From Schizochytrium sp. CCTCC M209059 (taxonomy: Eukaryota; Sar; Bigyra; Thraustochytrida; Thraustochytriidae), in contig KN805378.1 in NCBI GenBank assembly GCA_000818945.1, positions 700,488-764,487 of the forward strand: a stretch of 64,000 bases of DNA, given 5' to 3'. The position numbers were made by a program, and so were the translations under genes. Shown here piece by piece: positions 38,921 to 50,100 of the stretch (position 1 is the stretch's first letter; every line of letters starts with the position of its first letter). Under the pieces are notes generated by a model. It was not told where the DNA came from and did no database searches. It was given only the letters and a program-made list of their open reading frames with translations.

Positions 38921-39112
38921 ATTGATTTATTTGGAGGGGGGAAAAGAGGGCTTCTAAAAGCGAGATGTTGAGTTCAGAGTCAGAGAGACTGGCTCGGTAG
39001 AGCGGAGAGAAAGGTGGCGGTGTTCACCTGGCTCATCCGCACGGAATAAGAATTCTGTGAAAGGGTCAGGAAAGGGTAAGCAAAGAATTACTTTGTCCTT
39101 TCGTTGCATGCG

Positions 39113-39502
39113 TCACAAGGCGAGACCCTCAAAGTCGTTGCGCCAGAGAGCCACGTCGGCCGGCGACATGGCCGTGAGACGCGCGAAGAAGGCGGCAGAG
39201 CCTTCCTGCGCACAGGCCTCGAGCGCTTTCATGCCAATACGAAAGCCGGCCTCATTCTCGGCGGTATGCGACTTGCGCAGACGGCGCGCCACCTCGCGCA
39301 GGTTTTCCTGCGGCACGTCCATGACAATCTCCCCCAGCACGCCTTCAAGGACAGCCGCGAGGAGAAAGTCAGGGCACAGCGCGCAGAGCGACTCGAGGCG
39401 GGGCGCCACGGACTCGGCAAGGTCCGCGCGCTCGTCCTCGTAGTGCAGGCACGCCTTGAGCTCCATCTTGGCGTCGCGCTCCTGGCGCATCACCGCTGCC
39501 AT
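39113..39502 (-). CDS. Small helical protein of unknown function
   Basis: 129 residues from ATG 39502. Almost entirely predicted helix: LAESVAPRLESLCALCPDF, LLAAVLEGVLGEIVMDV, ENLREVARRLRKSHTAENE, ending SPADVALWRNDFEGLAL. Amino-acid pattern and high third-position GC favour real coding. I looked for histone-fold (CENP-S/X) and GINS-type signatures and saw none. No signal or membrane segment. An upstream exon is possible but not needed. Confidence 0.6.
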   Translation of the reverse strand: MAAVMRQERDAKMELKACLHYEDERADLAESVAPRLESLCALCPDFLLAAVLEGVLGEIVMDVPQENLREVARRLRKSHTAENEAGFRIGMKALEACAQEGSAAFFARLTAMSPADVALWRNDFEGLAL

Positions 39503-40135
39503 GGCGCCGCGCCCGGAAGGCTCCTTCGCCGTCGCCCTCCTTCCCGCCCGCGCCGCCCGGGGCCCCCGCCAACCTCCGCACGCTCGTCGCTCGCGGTCTC
39601 GGACTTGTGGCTCTGCGGCTTTGCGGCTCTCCTTTGCTCTATTCTGCTCTGCTCTGCTCTCTCTCTATATATACTGCTCTCTCTCCGCGCCAGTCGCGAT
39701 GGTCCGGCGAGATTACAAGCCAGGCCAAGCAAGACTCTGCAGCGCGGCCTTCGAGGTCTGCTCTGCTCGCGACCGCGGAAGCCTCCTTTGCGCGCCGACC
39801 GGGTTTGTTCGCGCGCGGCAGCGGCGGCCGGAGGCGCGGGCGCAGGCGTCGCGAGCGGGGTCGCGCCCGCGCGCACCGCCTGCACGCGCCGCTCTCGGCG
39901 CTCGCTCGCACGCACGGCCAGTCGCGCGTGGACCCCTGGCGGAACCGACGAGGACCGTTCGCGGACCGGGAGAGGAACCGGCGCGGCACAGGGCTGAGAG
40001 CGCTCCTGGCGAGGCCTCTGCGGCGAACGAGCGAGCGAGCGAGCGAGCGAGCTCGGGTGGCGCGCTTGCGCGAGGACGGAGAAGGGTTGCTTGACTGTCC
40101 GTCTGCTTGGGTGCTTGAGTGCTTGAGTGTTTGTG

Positions 40136-40168
<33 letters not shown>

Positions 40169-40353
40169 GCTGGCTGCGGCGGATGTAGACCTTGGGATTG
40201 GGTTGTCTTGGTGCCCGGAAAGCGATACGGGGTTTGCTGGCTGGCGAGTGCTAGGCGAAGCGAAGAAGTTTCCGCGCTGCGTTCGCCAAGCTAGAATGGA
40301 AAGGGGCAGAACGAGGAGGGAACCCGGGAGCCTTGCGAACTGACAGTAAAAGG
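39503..40353. other. GC-rich intergenic region with CTG run
   Basis: No supportable gene. It holds short CTCTG units near 39645, GAGC units near 40025 and a (CTG)n run at 40137-40168. The long open frames on both strands are GC-driven. Confidence 0.5.
40137..40168. repeat. (CTG)n trinucleotide run, apparently non-coding
   Basis: About ten CTG units outside any supported gene. Confidence 0.9.
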
Positions 40354-40574
40354 TCAGTCAAGGAGGCGCTGTTCCAGCATCGTGCGGGGTGATCGTGTGA
40401 TGAAGCTGGGAATGGGGACTTGGGCACGATTCCAGAAACGAAGCACCAGCATCTTGCCAAAGGAGACGGAACAGTGCTGGAATGTACCCAATGTATACCC
40501 CTTATTGACCACAGCCGCCTCATTGACTGCAGCCGCAAAACGTCTTGACGCGGCCTGCAGCGGGCGTATAAAGG
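40354..40574 (-). CDS. Candidate 3'-terminal exon, unknown protein
   Basis: On the minus strand, after a splice-acceptor-like TTTGTCAG, the frame reads AFIRPLQAASRRFAAAVNEA, then LGTFQHCSVSFGKMLVLRFW and ends EQRLLD at 40354. Composition and codon pattern look coding, and the first part resembles a mitochondrial presequence, but there is no ATG in this frame. It needs an upstream exon. I recognise no family. Confidence 0.25.
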
Positions 40575-40714
40575 CCGCTGACAAAGATGGCCTTCTCCAT
40601 CATCATCATCATTATCATTAAGCACGAAAATCTATCATCTTGGCATGAGCATAGCCCTGCGAAGGCCAAGGTGCGCTCAATAAAGACCATTATCAAGCGC
40701 AACAATGCGTTTGT

Positions 40715-40929
40715 CTAGGCGATCCCTCTCTCGAGCCTACGGTGAGTGCTTCGCTTCTCTGCACCGAGCCGTAGTGGCTCGTTCAGCTTAGCCCAAAGGC
40801 CATCATACTCTCCAAGCTTGAGTTGAACGCCCACGTTGTTTTTCTCTCTCTGGCGAATACTGCCGAATCGACTTGCTTGCTGCCGCATTGATCCCCATCA
40901 AAATTCTGCCTTCGTATTCAGGCGTGCTG

Positions 40930-40974
<45 letters not shown>

Positions 40975-41416
40975 TGCCGCTCAACTGCTACATTGCTCGC
41001 TTTGTCTTCTTCCTTCGTCACCAACCACCCAAATACGGCAAGTATAGATTAAATGTCATGGAATCGCACAACCCACACTTGCAGAGCAAGCTCTACGCTG
41101 TTTCGTTTGCGTCCCTCTCTCCAGCGACTAATGGCAGCACGAACCGACCGTCCATCCTCTTGTGTCCCCTGCAGGGTCCTCGAGGCCGGGACGATTGCGC
41201 GCAACTTCCGGCCCTGGAAGCTAGCGAGCTTGTGGCACAGACGCGCAGTGATGCGAAGAGCAGCGTCATCCGCCGCCACCACAGGGGTTTCACGCACTCG
41301 AAAAGGCTCGTTGCACACGCTTCACGTCGCTTCGCATCATCGCATCATTCGTCGCTTGCCGGCACGTTTGCGACGCCGTGGAAGCCGCCGAGCACCATGT
41401 AAACGATGCCGTCCAT
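40715..41416 (-). CDS. Candidate small multi-exon gene (tentative model)
   Basis: Three coding-like pieces lie in order on the minus strand. First, ATG 41416 starts MDGIVYMVLGGFHGVAN. Next, a frame down to about 41076 reads PFRVRETPVVAADDAALRIT and RLCHKLASFQGRKLRAIVPA. Last, an open frame 40888-40715 reads RFGSIRQREKNNVGVQLKLG then EYDGLWAKLNEPLRLGAEKR and ends RGIA. A GTGCCG...CAACGAG intron of 59 bp would join the first two in frame; the second join would span the CTTG repeat. The last piece alone is a 57-codon ORF with its own ATG. Purine-first codons support coding, but the complementary plus frame is also open. The splice sites are guesses and no family is recognised. Confidence 0.33.
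40929..40973. repeat. (CTTG)n tetranucleotide repeat
   Basis: About eleven tandem units; on the minus strand they read GCAA and would fall in an intron of the tentative gene. Confidence 0.95.
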
Positions 41417-41680
41417 CTACGTAACAGTATAAGTAAAGCTTACTTGCTCATTATCCCAAATCCAAGGCACGGCAAAGCAAACCTCGATCGATCGATCGAC
41501 CGATCAATCAGAAGATCAGAAAAGCAAAGCGTGAGGCGCGGCCACGCGAGGCGGCGAGGAGGAGCAGGGAGAGGAGCGAGCACGCGCTGACGAGGCAGAG
41601 CGCGGCGCTGCGCTGCGCCCCGGGGAGAGGCAGAGGCGGATATCGTTGTAGTCGATCATTCGTCGGTCCTTCGAAGCACC

Positions 41681-43226
41681 ATGCTGGCCATGAGACGCGC
41701 GGCGTCCCGGACGGCGAGCAACCTCGCGCGCGCGCCTGCGCAACGGAGGCAGCTCGCAGGCTGGGCTCGCGCGACGGAGGAGGCTCGGCGCGTAGGCGGC
41801 GCGCGGCTGGCGACGGCAGCGGCGCTTGCGGGCGGCGCGACCGTCGCGGCGACGTGGTGGTCCTCGCCCTCGTGGGCGCAAACCAAGGCCGCCGCCTTGG
41901 CCGAGACGGTCGAGGTGGAGCCTGAGGCCAAGGAGGCCATCGAAGTCGTAGAGGACGGCGAGGTCAAGACCCAGGACGCAGCCGCGGACGATGAAAAGGA
42001 CATTCGCCCCGACTTCGAGGCCCTCGTGCTGCGCGTGCAGCAGGAGATTTGCGACGCCATTTCGGGCTTGGACGGACACAAGTTTCGTGTCGACGAATGG
42101 GAGAGGCCAAACAACCGTGGCATCGGCAAGTCGTGCGTGCTGCAGGACGGCAATGTTTTCGAAAAGGCTGGCGTGAACGTCTCTGTTGTCAAGGGCCCCC
42201 TGCCACCCGCGGCCGTGTCCCAAATGCGCAGCCGCGGCAAGCCTCTTCGCGAGGGTGCCAAGCCAAACTTTTACGCGGCCGGCATCAGCCTGGTGATCCA
42301 CCCGCACAACCCCATGGCCCCGACCGTGCACCTGAACTACCGCTTTTTCCAGGTTGAAGACCCCGAGACGAAGGAGAAGTCGTGGTGGTTTGGCGGTGGC
42401 GCGGACCTCACGCCGAGCTACCTTTTTGAGGAGGACGCGGTCGAATTTCACTCTGCGCTCAAGGCCGCATGCGACAAGCACGACCCGACGTATTTTGACC
42501 GCTTCAAGAAGTGGTGTGACGAGTACTTTTACATCAAGCATCGCAAGGAGTCACGCGGCATCGGTGGCATCTTTTTCGATGATCTCGACGAGCGGCCGGC
42601 CAACTCCGTCTCGCGCAAGAACCTCACGGACCGCGAGGCGATCATGGCATTTTCCAAGGACTGCCTTGAGAGCTTTGTGCCAACGTACATTTCCATCATG
42701 AAGCGCCGTAAGGACATGCCTTTCACACCGGAGCAAAAGGAATGGCAGCAGCTGCGACGGGGTCGCTACGTGGAGTTCAATCTTGTTCTGGATCGCGGCA
42801 CGGTACGTTTATCCCATCTTGTCCTGTCCTGTCCTGTCCTGTCCTGTCCTGTCTTGTCTTATCTTATCTCGCCTTGTCTTGTCTATGTATCCGCAAGTCG
42901 CCAAACTCGACATGATTGACGATCGAAATGACTGACCTTTTCAACGTTTTCTTTTTTGACACAACGCTTTTTGGACACAGAAATTTGGCCTGAGTACGCC
43001 CGACAATGCACGCATCGAGTCCATCCTGGTCTCCTTGCCCCTTACGGCGCGCTGGGAGTACATGCATGAACCTGAAGAGGGAACCGAAGAGGCCAAAATC
43101 ATGGACGTCGTGCGCAACCCCCGCGACTGGGCCGTCGACCTCAAGGAGCTTGAAGACGCTTCCTTTCAAGAGATCATGGCCGAGCTGGCGCGTCGCTCAG
43201 AGGCAGAGGCTGAGGCCGCAAAGTAA
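41681..43226 (+). CDS. CPOX: Coproporphyrinogen III oxidase (oxygen-dependent), two exons
   Basis: CDS is join(41681..42802, 42981..43226), 455 residues. The N terminus is Arg/Ala-rich and has a hydrophobic segment (about 43-62), as expected for import into mitochondria or a plastid-like compartment. The catalytic domain starts about residue 107 and is highly conserved: NRGIGKSCVLQDG, GVNVSVVKG, FYAAGISLVIHPHNP, KSWWFGGGADLTPSY, FDRFKKWCDEYFYIKHR, RGIGGIFFDDLDE. The splice joins YVEFNLVLDRGT to KFGLSTPDNARIESILVSLP, restoring the family's invariant stretch; unspliced, the frame ends in the intron. The enzyme oxidatively decarboxylates coproporphyrinogen III to protoporphyrinogen IX in heme synthesis. 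Start ATG 41681 is the first in frame and gives the presequence. Confidence 0.96.
42803..42980 (+). other. Intron in CPOX
   Basis: 178 bp, donor GTACGT, acceptor GACACAG, phase 0. It contains a CCTGT pentamer run (about 42819-42860). Boundaries are fixed by the restored conserved protein sequence. Confidence 0.95.
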
Positions 43227-43673
43227 ATACGTGAGGACACGTGTCACGCACAACAAGAACGCTGCGTGACTGGGTCGAGCGATGCGATGCAAGCAAGCTC
43301 CAGAATCGCTCTTGCTAAGTGATTGTATTGGCCGACACACTTCCAATCGCACTATTTACAGCTGGCTGGCTGGCGGGCGGGCGGGCTGGCTAGCTAGCTG
43401 TATGTATGTCTGTCATACACTTTTTCCTTTGGTAGACTAGATTTGCCGAGCAAGCTGTGAAGATGCGTCGCAATTGGAGGTGCAAGTAGTAGTAGATGGC
43501 TTTGTTAGATCTCTTCCGGCTTTCCTTTTTATTCTTATAATGCTTCAGCTTCTTCACTTTGATTGATTGACTGAATGATCAACCAATTGATTTATGCGAG
43601 CTTGGATCGGAAAGCAAATGGAGTGAACTGAGCACGCGTTACCTTGGCTTCTTGCTGTCGTCGCTTTGGCCTT
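43227..43673. other. Convergent intergenic region
   Basis: 447 bp between the CPOX and GARS stops. It has degenerate GGCT/GGCG units near 43362-43400 and is otherwise featureless; presumably two 3' UTRs. Confidence 0.5.
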
Positions 43674-46052
43674 TTAGGCCGAGGAGAGGAGGCCGTACTC
43701 CTCGACAACCTTGGCCCATTCGAGGCGCGAGCTGCAGAGGGCCGTGACAGTGTTGACGGCACGGTCGACCTCAGGAATACGAACCTGCTGCTGTGAGTCG
43801 CGCTCACGAAGGGTGACCGAGCCGTCCTCGAGGGTCTGCACATCGACAGTGATGGCGAAGGGGACACCAATCTCATCCATGCGCGCGTACTTGCGGCCAA
43901 TCAGGGTACCGCTCGTGTCGCAGGTCGCGTATACACCAGCATCGACAAGGGTCTCGGTAATGGTCTCGGCCAGCTTCTCCTGGGGCTCCTTGCGCAAGAG
44001 CGGGAGAACAGCGCACTTGATGGGAGCCACAACGGGAGGGAACTTGAAGAGCGTACGATCGACCTTGCCCTTCTCCTTGACAAGCTCCTCTCCGCGCATG
44101 TCAAAGGTGTGCTCAAGCACAGAGTGCACGAGGCGGCCAATACCGAAACTGGGCTCAATCACAGAGCAAAAGAAGCGCTCCTCGTGCACAGTCTTGGTGG
44201 CGCGCGAGACCTTCATCATCTCCGAGGTCAAGGTAAACGTCTTGCCGTCGACCTCGACGTCCACCTTTTCACCGGCCGCAAGCTTTTCGCCAATAGCGCA
44301 AGCCTCATCGACGGGGAGGGTTTCGCCAATGTAAGCGATAATGGCTGGCGAGTCACGCTTGAACTCCTTGCCCATAATCTTTTTGTTGGCCTCCACCTTG
44401 GCGTATTCGACGTTTTGCGGAGGATCGAGGGGCCGCGAGGCGCGCAGGTCGACCTTGGTCGCCTCGGAGTGAACCTTGAGATCGTAGCAGGCACGATCAG
44501 CGTGGCCCACGCACTCGGTCCAGCCGTACGAGAGCTTGATCTCGGCGTCCCAGCAGTCGCAGGCATAGTGCGCCATCTCGGTCTTGAGGTGCTGGCGGAA
44601 GCGAAGCTTCTTCAGATCAATGCCAATCTTTTGCAAAAAGAGATGCGTGCGCACCATAAAGTAGGCCAGCGTCTGGTTGTTGATAACACCGTCCGCGACA
44701 GCCTTGCCAGCGGTCATCTCGACAAGACGGCCCGTGGTGAGCTGGTTGTCCTGGGGAAAGAGGGTGAGAACAACGTCCTCGACCTCGTGGAAGCGCGGGT
44801 GGTCCTTTTCGTCAGGGTGAACAAAGTGCTCAATCTCGGCCATGCAGAACTCGCGCACGCGCAAGAGACCATTGCGGGGGTTGATCTCGTTACGGAAGCC
44901 AAGACCGACCTGTGCAGACGCAAATGGGGTGCGGCCGTTGTTGTACTCGAGCAGACGCTTAAAGTTGACAAAGATGCCCTGCGCCGTCTCGGGACGCAGG
45001 AAACCGCGGTTGTGGCCCTCGGGTCCGATCGTCGTCTGGAACATGAGGTTGAAGGGAAAAGGCTTGCTCAGCGGGTTGCCCGTGTCCGGAGCCACAATCT
45101 TGAAGCGCTCCGAAATGAGCTCGTGCAGCTCGTCCGGAGAATACGCGTCAGCCTGACGGTAGATCAGCTCGAGCTCCTCCTTCTTTTCCTTATCCATGCC
45201 GGGGTCAGCGGAAATAAGATTCTCGATGTGGTCCTCGAGCATCTTATCGGCACGGTAGCAAACGCCGGTTGCGTCGTCCTTGACCATGAGGTCGACGAAG
45301 CGGTCGACGTGGCCAGAGGTCTTGAGGACGGGCTCCGAAGTAAGGCAGGTGCCTTCGAGCTGAAGCATGCGCTCGCGCAAGACAAAATGCTTTTTCCACT
45401 CGTTGACAATGTTGTCCTTGAGGGCGCAGCCCACGGGGCCGTAGTCAAAGAAGCCACTCGTGCCGCCGTGAATCTCGAACGAGGGCACCACGATCATGCG
45501 CCGCAAAATGACATCGTCAAAGCCGTCGCGATCAAAGACGGGGCCCGAAATCTGTGACTGCAGAGCGTCGACCTCGGCCTGGACCTCCTTCATCTTGTTC
45601 ACTTCTGCGGCCACCTGCTCACCGGGAGCACCATCTGCCTTGAGCTGTCGAATGAGACTCTTCTGTGGATCGTGTCAAGAATACATATATTTTGGCACGC
45701 ACGTGCACGTTGTTTGTGCTCAAGGCACGGCTTGTTCGTCAGTCATCGAGATCTTCCTGTCGTTCGAATTTCTCTCGTTCCGTTTGCAACCGGTCCACGA
45801 TTGGGGCTTAGGCTCTCCTTTACGTATTACTCCATCATCATTTTCCAGAAAAGAACAAGAAGATGATGATGATGATGACGACGACGACGAAGAGATGAAG
45901 GTGGGGCGCGCCTCGCCGAGGGTTGAAGTGGAAATACGAGGCGTTGGTTGCCCAAGAAAACGACGCTCTCGGCGTCTACTTACCTGCGAGACAAGCCTCG
46001 CGCCGGCCTCGGCGAGCTGCTCCTTGAGCGCGGCCTCCTGCTCGTCTGCCAT
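43674..46052 (-). CDS. GARS: Glycyl-tRNA synthetase, two exons
   Basis: CDS is join(46052..45984, 45662..43674), 685 residues. Exon 1 encodes MADEQEAALKEQLAEAGARL plus VSQ. Splicing to KSLIRQLKADGAPGEQVAAE completes an N-terminal WHEP domain, typical of eukaryotic GlyRS. The class II core follows: FDDVILRRMIVVPSFEIHGG, FFDYGPVGCALKDN, motif 2 region (GLGFRNEINPRNGLLRVREF, CMAEIEHFVHP) and motif 3 (EPSFGIGRLVHSVLEHTFD). A HGTP anticodon-binding domain is at the C terminus (VVAPIKCAVLPL; GRKYARMDEIGVPFAITVD). This is the alpha2-type enzyme charging tRNA-Gly. The start lacks a transit peptide, so this form should be cytosolic; a mitochondrial form, if any, would need another start. A GCAA repeat lies just 5' of the ATG. 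Confidence 0.96.
45663..45983 (-). other. Intron in GARS
   Basis: 321 bp on the minus strand, donor GTAAGT, acceptor CCACAG, phase 0. It interrupts the WHEP domain. It contains an ATG/ACG-type trinucleotide tract near 45860-45895. Confidence 0.92.
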
Positions 46053-47158
46053 TCTTCTCGCTTTGCTTGCTTGCTTGCTTGCTTGCCCTCGGGTCTATCT
46101 ATCCGTCAAGCGTCGCGTCCGACGACTGCGCGGCTTTCCGCGACAGAGAGGAACGTGGACGCGGGAGGGGAAAGGGAAGGCACGCGTCGAGCGCAAAGAG
46201 AAGTCGAGGGTCTCCGCCGGAGCTACGCGCGACGTCGACTGCGATCTGGCCGCGGCTTGCGAGCGCGCCCTCGCCTGGCTGGCGCTCCTCCTGCGCGCGA
46301 TCCAAGCAAATGCCGCACTTGCCCGGCGGCGCCGCAAGTGAACTATCGCGCCCCGCACAAGGCATAGTCCACTTGCGCCGCCGCGTACTCGCGTCTGTCT
46401 GCTAACACTTCGCGGAGACAGACAGGGCCGGCCGGTGCATTCGCGGACCGGCGCGCCACAAGTGGGGTTTACGGCTTTAGCCCACTTGCGCCGCCCGCAC
46501 AAAGTGCCGAAAGAGCGGCATCGTCAGCGCCACAACACAACACAACACAACACATGAAAAAGGGGAACAAAAACGGGAAAGTCCACGAAATGCAATTGTT
46601 GGACTTTGAAGGAAACCTAGGAAAAGGGGGGAAAAAGGAAAGGAAAGGAAAGGAAAGGAAAGGAGCAGGAAAAGCGACTGGGACGAAACCAAGTGTCCCG
46701 ACGCCTTCAAGTCCGTGGGGGGACACGAAGACGCGAGTGCAGGGCAGGAGGGGCGAGGGAGAGAGAGACGGAGGAGGACCTTGAAGGCGGCGAAGACGGC
46801 GAAGGTCTCAAGCTGATCATGATCACTGCAGGTAGCAGCAAGTGCGTGTGTGGGTTCTCCGCTTCGCGCCCACCCTCTCTTGCGGTTATTCTCCACTGGC
46901 AAGTCACGGTCACACGGCAAAGATAGCGCGCTTCCGAAGTGGTCCAACCCAGAGCCTTTTGCAGTGCCCGCCTGGCGATATATACCTGACTGCCGAGGCC
47001 GTCGGTGCCGCGGCTGGCCTCGCGAGCAAGCGTGGCAGGTCTGAGTAGCGGCAGACGAAAGCACTGACTGACTGATCGACTCGACTGACTGACTGACGGC
47101 GAGGAACGGCGCGCCGGGTCAGGAAGCGACATCTTCTGAGCCAAAGGGTAGCCTCGCG
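46053..47158. promoter_or_regulatory. Divergent promoter region GARS / VPS18 with repeated CCACTTGCGCCGCC boxes
   Basis: 1.1 kb between divergent starts. Four copies of a CACTTG/CAAGTG box lie within 170 bp: 46331-46340 and 46455-46467 (CAAGTG orientation), 46369-46382 and 46481-46496 (CCACTTGCGCCGCC). Tandem repeats: CTTG (46064-46085), CAACA (46531-46553), AAAGG (46637-46664), GACT (47065-47098). No coding sequence is supported. The box role is inferred from recurrence. Confidence 0.5.
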
Positions 47159-50100
47159 ATGTCGCTCTTTGACGACTGGAACGCGGACGACAGCGGCCGT
47201 CGTGCGGGCGCCAGGCCTGCGGCGAGAGCCCCGCCGCGCGCAACGCCGACACAGCCGCCGCGCGCAGCGCCGACGTCGAGCAATCCCTTCGCAGATGACG
47301 ACGACGAAGACAACAACGTCGCGCATCACGATGTCCAAAGCGCCAGCAACGTTAGCAAAAATGATGTGACGAAGCCACTGCGCCGGGAAGGGCAAGATAC
47401 CGATGACACCAACCCTTTTCTTCAACGTGCCGTGAGCAGCAACCTTTCTAATACACATGACCTCAGGTCGCAGAGTTCTGCAGGCGACCTCTACGGCGGT
47501 GAAGAAGTCGATGTCGATGAGGCGGAAGCTGCCGCCGCCATCGAGAATGATGCCTCGGCGCAGCCTCGTTTTGCCCTCGAGGGAGTCGACTGGAAGATTG
47601 GACTTGGTGCCGGGGTTTCGAGTCTTCGTTCCATGGCCGCTGGCGGCGGGAGCAGTCTGCTCATCGTGACGGCTGGAAACGGTGCAGGTGAACAGATATG
47701 GCTCTGGCTCGCGCCGCACAATCGCAAAGTGCAGGTCCAACTCAGCTCGCACGACCCCAAGAACAACCCAGTGCACAAAGGCTTCGTGTGTCCACGAGGC
47801 TTCCACGCATTTTTGTCGCTCGAGAACGGTGACAATTACTATGTCAATCTTGCTGCTGCCGCAGCTTCGGTCGCATCAGGGTCTAGGTCATCGGGCACTG
47901 CCACTGTCAAAGGTCGCGGCCCAATCCAAAGACTCAAAGACGTTGTTATCGAGAGTGTAGGTTGGGACCGCGATAACCATCAGCGCGATTCGACGGGAAC
48001 TCTTTTGTTGGGAACCTCGCGAGGTGGCATTTGGGAGATCTCTGTAGACGTTTCGCGTGGCAGCAAGGAGAAGAAAAATATCCAAAAGGTCTATCAACTG
48101 GGTATGTCGATCCCTGTGTCTGGACTCGAGGTCACGCGACTTCCTGCACAGGGCGAAGCTGGCGGCACGGCCTGGTTTGTCATGGCCGTCACGGCGCGTC
48201 TCACGCGATTTTACGAATTTATTGGTGGTCCGACGCTCGAAGCCATGTTCAAGCAGTACGAGGCGCCAGAACATCAATCGTTTCGCGAGCTTCCAGGCGA
48301 TATGGCCTATGCGGAGCTACGAAGCTTCACACCCTCGACCAGCGCGCGACCGACCTCGTTTATGCTCCTTTCTGAGGCAGGACTTTACATTGGAGCGCTC
48401 GAGTATGCGCTTGAGCGCGCCTCGGTTGCCGAGCGGGTGACAAGTCGTCACAACATGGTCTACTTTCCGCAGCGCATCTCGGCAACGGGGGAGGAGCTCA
48501 TTGGACCACCTCTCTCTGCTGTAGAGACTGAATTTCATTATGTACTCCTCTACCCGTCGTGGCTGGTTGTGCTCAGCAAATTGAACGAGTCCGTCGTACA
48601 CGAACGGAGAATCGATGCCGGCCGGCTTGGCGCCACCCTGGGTCTCGTGTGGGATCCTGCGCGCGCCGCGATCTTTGTCTGCAGCAAACTCGACATTCAG
48701 CGTCTCCTCGTGCTCAATGAGGATGGCCACGTGTGGAAATTGTACCTTGATCAAGCGCGCGCCGGTGACGAGACCAAGTTCGAACTGGCACTGCAAAAGT
48801 GCAAGACGGACGCGCAACGGGATTGCGTTCTCTCGCTCCGGGCCGATCATCTCCTCGCCGCAGGTAAATTCCAGCTTGCGGCGCAGGATTTTGCCGCGTC
48901 GCGCCGCTCATTTGAGGAAGTCGCCCTCCTTTTCATCGACCACCAAGAGCGAGCGGCTTTGCGTACCTATCTCTTGCTTAAGCTTGGTAAGCTCCCCGCG
49001 TCGCAGACCACGCAGCGGACCATGATTGCCGTGTGGCTCGTCGAGATTTTCCTCGAGACTATTACAGCAGCAGGAAGCCCATCTGGTGTGACCGGGGTAC
49101 TTGACACCCCTAGAGATGCCTACAATGACGAATACGACGCAGAGGAGACGAGCAGCGAGAAACGGCAAACACAAGTTGCCTTTCATGACTTTTTGACTGA
49201 ATACGCTGGCGCGTTGCACCCCGCCAAGGACGCAATTTACAAACTCATTGCAAGTCACGGGCGTGATGCAGATTTTCTCGCCTATGCCAAGATCAATGGC
49301 GATTACGAGCGTGTTGTAGTGCGTCACACGCTGCGCGGACGGCACGATTTAGCGGTAGAAACACTGGCTACTGAAGGCCAAGCTTGGCGAGCAATGAACG
49401 CGGACCCCCCGGCAGCCTTTGTCAATATCTTTTACAAGTACTCGCCAGACCTCATTGAACACTGTCCGAAAATGCTCGTAGACACGTGGATCGATTCGAG
49501 CTTTCTCGACCCGTGCAAGCTGATTCCTGCAATTGTCCGCTTCACGCAGAGTCCCGCAGGCAAGGATCCTGCTGAAGCGATTCGTTATCTTGAGCACTGC
49601 GTCAATGTCCAGGACAATCAGAGCGAAGCAATCCACAATTTGCTCTTTTCTCTCTATGCGGCGCAAAAGGACGATACCGCTCTTCGGGAGTTTTTGCAAT
49701 CGCCAAACCGGTGCTTTGATCTCAAGTACGCCTTGCGCGTTTGCAGTGAGCACGAGCAGACAAACGCCGCAGTCGACATTTACTCCATATTGGGCTTGTA
49801 CGCCGAGGCCGTCGAGCTGGCCCTCAAGGTGGATCTTGAACTTGCCAAGCTCAATGCAGACCTCGCACAGGATGCCGCAACGCGCCGCAAGCTCTGGCTC
49901 ATGATCGCCGAGCACGAGATCAAGGATGCTGTTGCTGCATACGACCAAGAGCGGGCGCAGCAGGGCACGGGTGATGCCCAGGGCGAGGGTGACGCAACAT
50001 CGGACGTGGACCCTATCAGACGCGCGTTGCTCATTCTGACTGAGTCGGATGCCCTCACCATTGAGGATGTCTTGCAGTTTTTGCCAGACGTGGTTGCCAT

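Noticed and set aside
41346..41416. In-frame TGA after MDGIVYMVLGGFHGVANVPA as a possible selenocysteine codon
   Set aside because: The frame after the TGA has poor coding pattern, and splicing into the other frame explains the region better; no SECIS element was identified.
41516..42541. 341-codon minus-strand frame
   Set aside because: Antisense to the highly conserved CPOX exon 1.
44109..45557. 482-codon open frame on the plus strand
   Set aside because: It is antisense to the conserved GARS coding sequence; GC-rich third positions keep the complementary frame open.
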